From assembly GCA_944320135.1 (NCBI GenBank), contig CALUGI010000027.1, positions 1-46,177 on the forward strand: a stretch of 46,177 bases of DNA, given 5' to 3'. Of the stretch, positions 43,479-46,177 are shown one piece after another. Each line of letters opens with the position of its first letter. The stretch's first letter is position 1. This DNA comes from an uncultured Phocaeicola sp. Lineage in GTDB: Bacteria > Bacteroidota > Bacteroidia > Bacteroidales > Bacteroidaceae. The notes under the pieces were generated by a model. That model was not told where the DNA came from. It did not search any database and saw only the letters and a list, made by a program, of their open reading frames with translations. The position numbers and the translations under genes are program-made.

Positions 43479-43612
43479 CGGTTTCTCATTCTTTTCAGTC
43501 GACGAGGGGACGAGGTTTTCAAAGCCTTGCCAGCTTGCTTTCTCGTCGACCCGTCAGCTTGCCGGGCTTGTCTGTTCAACGTCCGGAGGCGTGCGTTAGG
43601 GTTCGCGGAGAC

Positions 43613-43636
43613 GGCCGCTCGTCTTCGGCCTTTTTT
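43613..43636 (+). terminator. Probable terminator downstream of ispG
   Basis: GGCCG (43613-43617) pairs with CGGCC (43626-43630), followed by six T (43631-43636). The stem is short, but the T run and position suit the end of the rpoN-to-ispG or purE-ispG transcript. Confidence 0.6.
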
Positions 43637-43961
43637 GCTGCAATCTGGGGCGGTAGTTTCCATAATCTTTCGTGGTCGGTCGTAAAATTTTCGTTCTCTG
43701 CGGCAGGGGGGGGAGGGCTTTCTTTCCGTCGCTGTGACAAAGACAGGCAACTTCTCCCGCACGGAGTTTGCAAAGATGCCGGAGTGCGCACAAACGTGCA
43801 GAAATGTGCAAAAAAACGTAGTTAGTGTGCGCAACGAACTGATAATGTGCGGTGTTTTTTTGATTGCAGCATTACGCTGTAACGCTGTGTTGTCTTTCCT
43901 GAAATTGTCCGTACCACCTGCCGTACCGCCTTCGTGCCGGATTTTCTCCGCCGTTTCCCTT

Positions 43962-43969
43962 TATCTTTG
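43962..43969 (+). promoter_or_regulatory. Consensus -7 box without an assigned gene
   Basis: TATCTTTG is a perfect TAnnTTTG box pointing right into a region with only a 16-codon frame (MKNAEGGNGQEVFDIV). Any transcript would run antisense into the S41 protease gene. It may drive a small or antisense RNA, or be a remnant. Confidence 0.4.
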
Positions 43970-44101
43970 CCGTATGAAAAATGCCGAAGGAGGCAACGGG
44001 CAGGAAGTCTTTGACATAGTGTGACAGAAGCATCGGCGGCTGTGCGGCGAATCGGGGCGGCAAGGGGCGGTGGCTTGTCCGCCGGGCTTGTGAGGGGCGG
44101 C

Positions 44102-45817
44102 CTATTTTGAAGCGCTTCCTTCCTTCGGCAGGTTTGCGGCAGGAGCGGACAGTATGCTTGCGTACTGCGCGGTGTCGGAAAGCACTTCGATGGCTTTGTC
44201 CAGGTCTTCGTCGTCCTTCAGACGTTCCATGACGGCTCCCCGCTGGTAGAAGTAGCGCGTGACGATTTCCTGCGAGATATATTCCTTTATCGGCTTTGCG
44301 AAAACGTCCAAATCCCGGTCGAGATTATGGTTCAGCTTCTTTTCGAGTGCCTTGAACTCTTCGGCGGCTTCGTCCATATATCCTTCAAACTCGGCTATCT
44401 CCTTGAGGCTTTTCAGCGCTTTTTCGCTTTGCCTGTCATAGGTGAAGTTGCGCGATTTCACCAATTCCTTGAATTTTTTATAGTCTTGGTCCGTCAGTTT
44501 GAACGAGTCGACGGAAGCCGGTGCCGGATGGTCCCAGCAGTATTGGGTGGCGTAGTCGAATATCAGGTCGTCGTTCATCAGGTAGAACACGATGTTCGGG
44601 ATGCGGTCGCTCTTCACTTCGATGTCCGGACGGATGCCGCCTCCGTCACGCACTTCGCGTCCGGCTGCCGTGTGGAACACGTGGGTCAGGCTGTCCGGTA
44701 TGCGTGCCACGGAGCCGTCGGCATTTTTCTTTGCGTAGTCGATGGCCTGTATGCACCGTCCGCTGGGGATGTAGTATTTGGATGTGGTCACTTTCAGCGT
44801 CCCGTTGTAGGGCAGCGGGCGTATGGTCTGCACGAGCCCCTTGCCGAAGGTGCGCGTCCCGATAATCACCGCGCGGTCAAGGTCCTGCATCGAGCCGCTC
44901 ACGATTTCCGATGCCGATGCCGTCCCCCCGTTCACCAATACGGCGATGGGAATTTGCGTGTCCACCGGTTCGCTTTGCGTCTTGAACGAGCCTTGCCCTT
45001 GCTTCAGCTTTCCTTTTGTCACCACAATCTCTTGTCCTTTCGGCACGAACAGGTTCACGATGTCCACCGCTTCTGCCAAAGAGCCTCCGCCGTTGTCGCG
45101 CAAGTCGATGATGAGCGATTTGGCGCCTTTCTGCTTCAGTTCGATGAACGCCTTTTTGAAGTCTTTTGCCGAATTTTCCGTGAAGCTGGCCAAAGCGAGG
45201 TAGCCGATGCTGTCGTGTACCATTCCGTAATAAGGTATGGGGTTGGTGCGGATGCTCTTGCGGGTTATTTGGAATTCGAGTTCGGAGCTGTCGTTCTTCA
45301 GCGGGCGCAGCACTTTCAGCACGAACGAGGTGCCCGGTTCGCCGCGCAACGCCTCGCTTACCTTTGTCGAGAACTCTTGCGGCTTCATGTCGCCGCGCAC
45401 CATTTCCTTTCCTCCCACCGAGAGGATGATGTCTCCAGCCTTGACTCCGGCTTCCGCCGCAGGCATTCCTTCTGTGGGCTCGATGACGGCGATGCGGTCT
45501 TTCGCTTCATAATAGCGGATGGCCGCCCCGATGCCTCCGTATTTTCCCGTGGTCATTTCTTTCAGGCTGCTCACTTCTTCTTCCGGGTAATATTCCGTGT
45601 ACGGGTCGGTCAGCGCCAGCATTCCTTCCACCCCGTTCTGAATCATCTCTTCCGGCTTGACGGTGTCTACGTAAAACATGTCCAGCTCCTTGAAGATGGC
45701 GTTGAACAGGTCCAGATTCTTGGCTATCTGAAAATTCCGGTCGTCTTCCTTGAAACTTGCCAGTCCCAATCCCAACAGGACGGCGAAAACTCCGACCAAT
45801 GATTTCTTTGTGTTCAT
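44102..45817 (-). CDS. S41 family C-terminal processing peptidase
   Basis: The product is 571 aa. A short hydrophobic N-terminus (about 5-22) exports or anchors it in the envelope. A PDZ domain (about 85-180, with GIGAAIRYYEAKDRIAVIEP and AGVKAGDIILSVGG) is followed by the S41 protease core. The Ser/Lys dyad is Ser301 (GGTASASEIVSG) and Lys326 (GTRTFGKGLVQ), 25 residues apart as in CtpA/D1 protease. The C-terminal ~150 residues are helical. It trims periplasmic or membrane proteins from the C-terminus. It stands alone; the upstream gap has no clear TAnnTTTG box. Confidence 0.95.
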   Translation of the reverse strand: MNTKKSLVGVFAVLLGLGLASFKEDDRNFQIAKNLDLFNAIFKELDMFYVDTVKPEEMIQNGVEGMLALTDPYTEYYPEEEVSSLKEMTTGKYGGIGAAIRYYEAKDRIAVIEPTEGMPAAEAGVKAGDIILSVGGKEMVRGDMKPQEFSTKVSEALRGEPGTSFVLKVLRPLKNDSSELEFQITRKSIRTNPIPYYGMVHDSIGYLALASFTENSAKDFKKAFIELKQKGAKSLIIDLRDNGGGSLAEAVDIVNLFVPKGQEIVVTKGKLKQGQGSFKTQSEPVDTQIPIAVLVNGGTASASEIVSGSMQDLDRAVIIGTRTFGKGLVQTIRPLPYNGTLKVTTSKYYIPSGRCIQAIDYAKKNADGSVARIPDSLTHVFHTAAGREVRDGGGIRPDIEVKSDRIPNIVFYLMNDDLIFDYATQYCWDHPAPASVDSFKLTDQDYKKFKELVKSRNFTYDRQSEKALKSLKEIAEFEGYMDEAAEEFKALEKKLNHNLDRDLDVFAKPIKEYISQEIVTRYFYQRGAVMERLKDDEDLDKAIEVLSDTAQYASILSAPAANLPKEGSASK

Positions 45818-46006
45818 ATTGTCTAAAATAGTTCTTCAATCAAATTAGCAAATCGCAAATAAACACATTATTCTTGTGATTGCTATAGAACCATGCCAAC
45901 ATTTAACTTAAATTTGTTTCGCCTGCTTCCTTCGGAAGATTCGGCGGGGCGTGCGGAAAAGCCTCCGGCGTTTCGGCCGGAATGCCGGGGCGTTTCTTAA
46001 TAAAAG

Positions 46007-46025
46007 CCGCCGGGCGGATTTTTTT
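46007..46025 (+). terminator. Terminator-like hairpin upstream of tRNA-Asn
   Basis: CCGCC-g-GGCGG (46007-46017) is followed by a run of T. It reads in the plus direction, but no plus-strand gene lies just upstream, so it may block stray transcription or be a chance G/C palindrome. Confidence 0.4.
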
Positions 46026-46079
46026 GCGCTTTCGCTTATTTTTTTTGGCCGAGTTGTTGCATATTTCAAAATAACCTGC

Positions 46080-46087
46080 TACCTTTG
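46080..46087 (+). promoter_or_regulatory. -7 box for tRNA-Asn
   Basis: TACCTTTG (TAnnTTTG) lies 22 bp upstream of the tRNA 5' end, with a TTG element about 20 bp further upstream. Confidence 0.7.
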
Positions 46088-46109
46088 CCACGCAATTAGA
46101 AAAAAACCT

Positions 46110-46177
46110 TCTTCAGTAGCTCAGTCGGTTAGAGCATCTGACTGTTAATCAGAGGGTCGTTGGTTCAAGTCCAACCT
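46110..46177 (+). tRNA. tRNA-Asn (GTT anticodon), truncated by window end
   Basis: The order is acceptor strand TCTTCAG, D arm GCTC...GAGC, anticodon stem TCTGA/TCAGA around loop CTGTTAA (anticodon GTT at 46144-46146), variable loop, and T arm GTTGG-TTCAAGT-CCAAC. The window stops two bases into the 3' acceptor strand, so the last ~6 bases are outside. Confidence 0.95.

Larger units (their letters stand above)
43479..44101. other. Long intergenic region with structured and phased elements
   Basis: No convincing gene is seen in these 623 bases. The contents are: a long-range inverted repeat GTCGACGAG (43498-43506) with CTCGTCGAC (43542-43550); the ispG terminator near 43613-43636; an array of GTGC words at 43784-43850; and a consensus promoter box at 43962-43969 followed by a 16-codon open frame (43974-44024). 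The last ~100 bp are G/C-rich repeats of GGGGCGG type. Confidence 0.6.

Noticed and set aside
43535-43825. 96-codon frame in the ispG-protease gap
   Set aside because: It crosses the likely terminator and low-complexity G/C runs, has no promoter ahead of it and no protein-like pattern.
44327-45802. 491-codon open frame antisense to the S41 protease
   Set aside because: The opposite strand encodes a complete, well-conserved protease; the antisense product has no recognisable motif.

Overview
The window looks like chromosome of a gut Bacteroidales bacterium (Bacteroides/Phocaeicola-like). The signs are a repeated TAnnTTTG promoter -7 box ahead of many genes, mostly absent Shine-Dalgarno sites, many SpI/SpII-exported proteins, a chondroitinase-type PL8 lyase beside family GH2 glycosidases, a fucI-A-K-X-P fucose operon, BACON and TPR-kinase proteins, and the large form of IspG. 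No insertion sequence, integrase, CRISPR array or rRNA was seen. The species cannot be named from this sequence.

Layout. 1-247: terminator of an upstream gene and a short leader. 248-763: small helical-repeat protein. 931-10049 (minus): glycan degradation block with a broken GH2 beta-galactosidase, an intact GH2 enzyme and a PL8 polysaccharide lyase; no SusC/SusD pair is in view. 10206-13875 (plus): membrane-anchored MutS-like ATPase, Crp-type regulator, acyltransferase. 13965-14904 (minus): rubredoxin and a sirtuin. 15167-16626 (plus): two FKBP prolyl isomerases. 16690-19580 (minus): response regulator, BACON lipoprotein, second lipoprotein. 19703-26307: AraC-type regulator divergent from the fucose catabolic operon. 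26366-28273 (minus): TPR sensor histidine kinase. 28473-30137: TGS-type N-terminus fused to a uridine-kinase-like domain.

30522-38190 (plus) is the most unusual part: nine consecutive genes, all with export signals. They encode two predicted beta-barrels, two surface-type lipoproteins with the same leader (one carrying a DnaJ-like CxxCxGxG cluster), a WG-repeat protein and four secreted proteins of unknown function, some with a CsgG/LPP20-like flavour. The block lies between terminators, and a related ~56-bp element follows the terminator on each side. It is the best candidate here for an undescribed envelope system; its function is unknown.

38529-43478 (plus) is housekeeping: rpoN, a PAP2-like membrane protein, gcvH, purE and ispG. 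A 623-bp stretch without a convincing gene follows, then a periplasmic S41 protease (minus), and the window ends inside a tRNA-Asn gene.

How the genes work together: fucose is imported by FucP, interconverted between anomers by the mutarotase, isomerised by FucI, phosphorylated by FucK and split by FucA; the divergent AraC-type protein is the likely regulator. The PL8 and GH2 enzymes would act on glycosaminoglycan-like or beta-linked host or dietary glycans. The response regulator and the sensor kinase lie on either side of the fucose locus, without partners, on the same strand, and may be a split pair.
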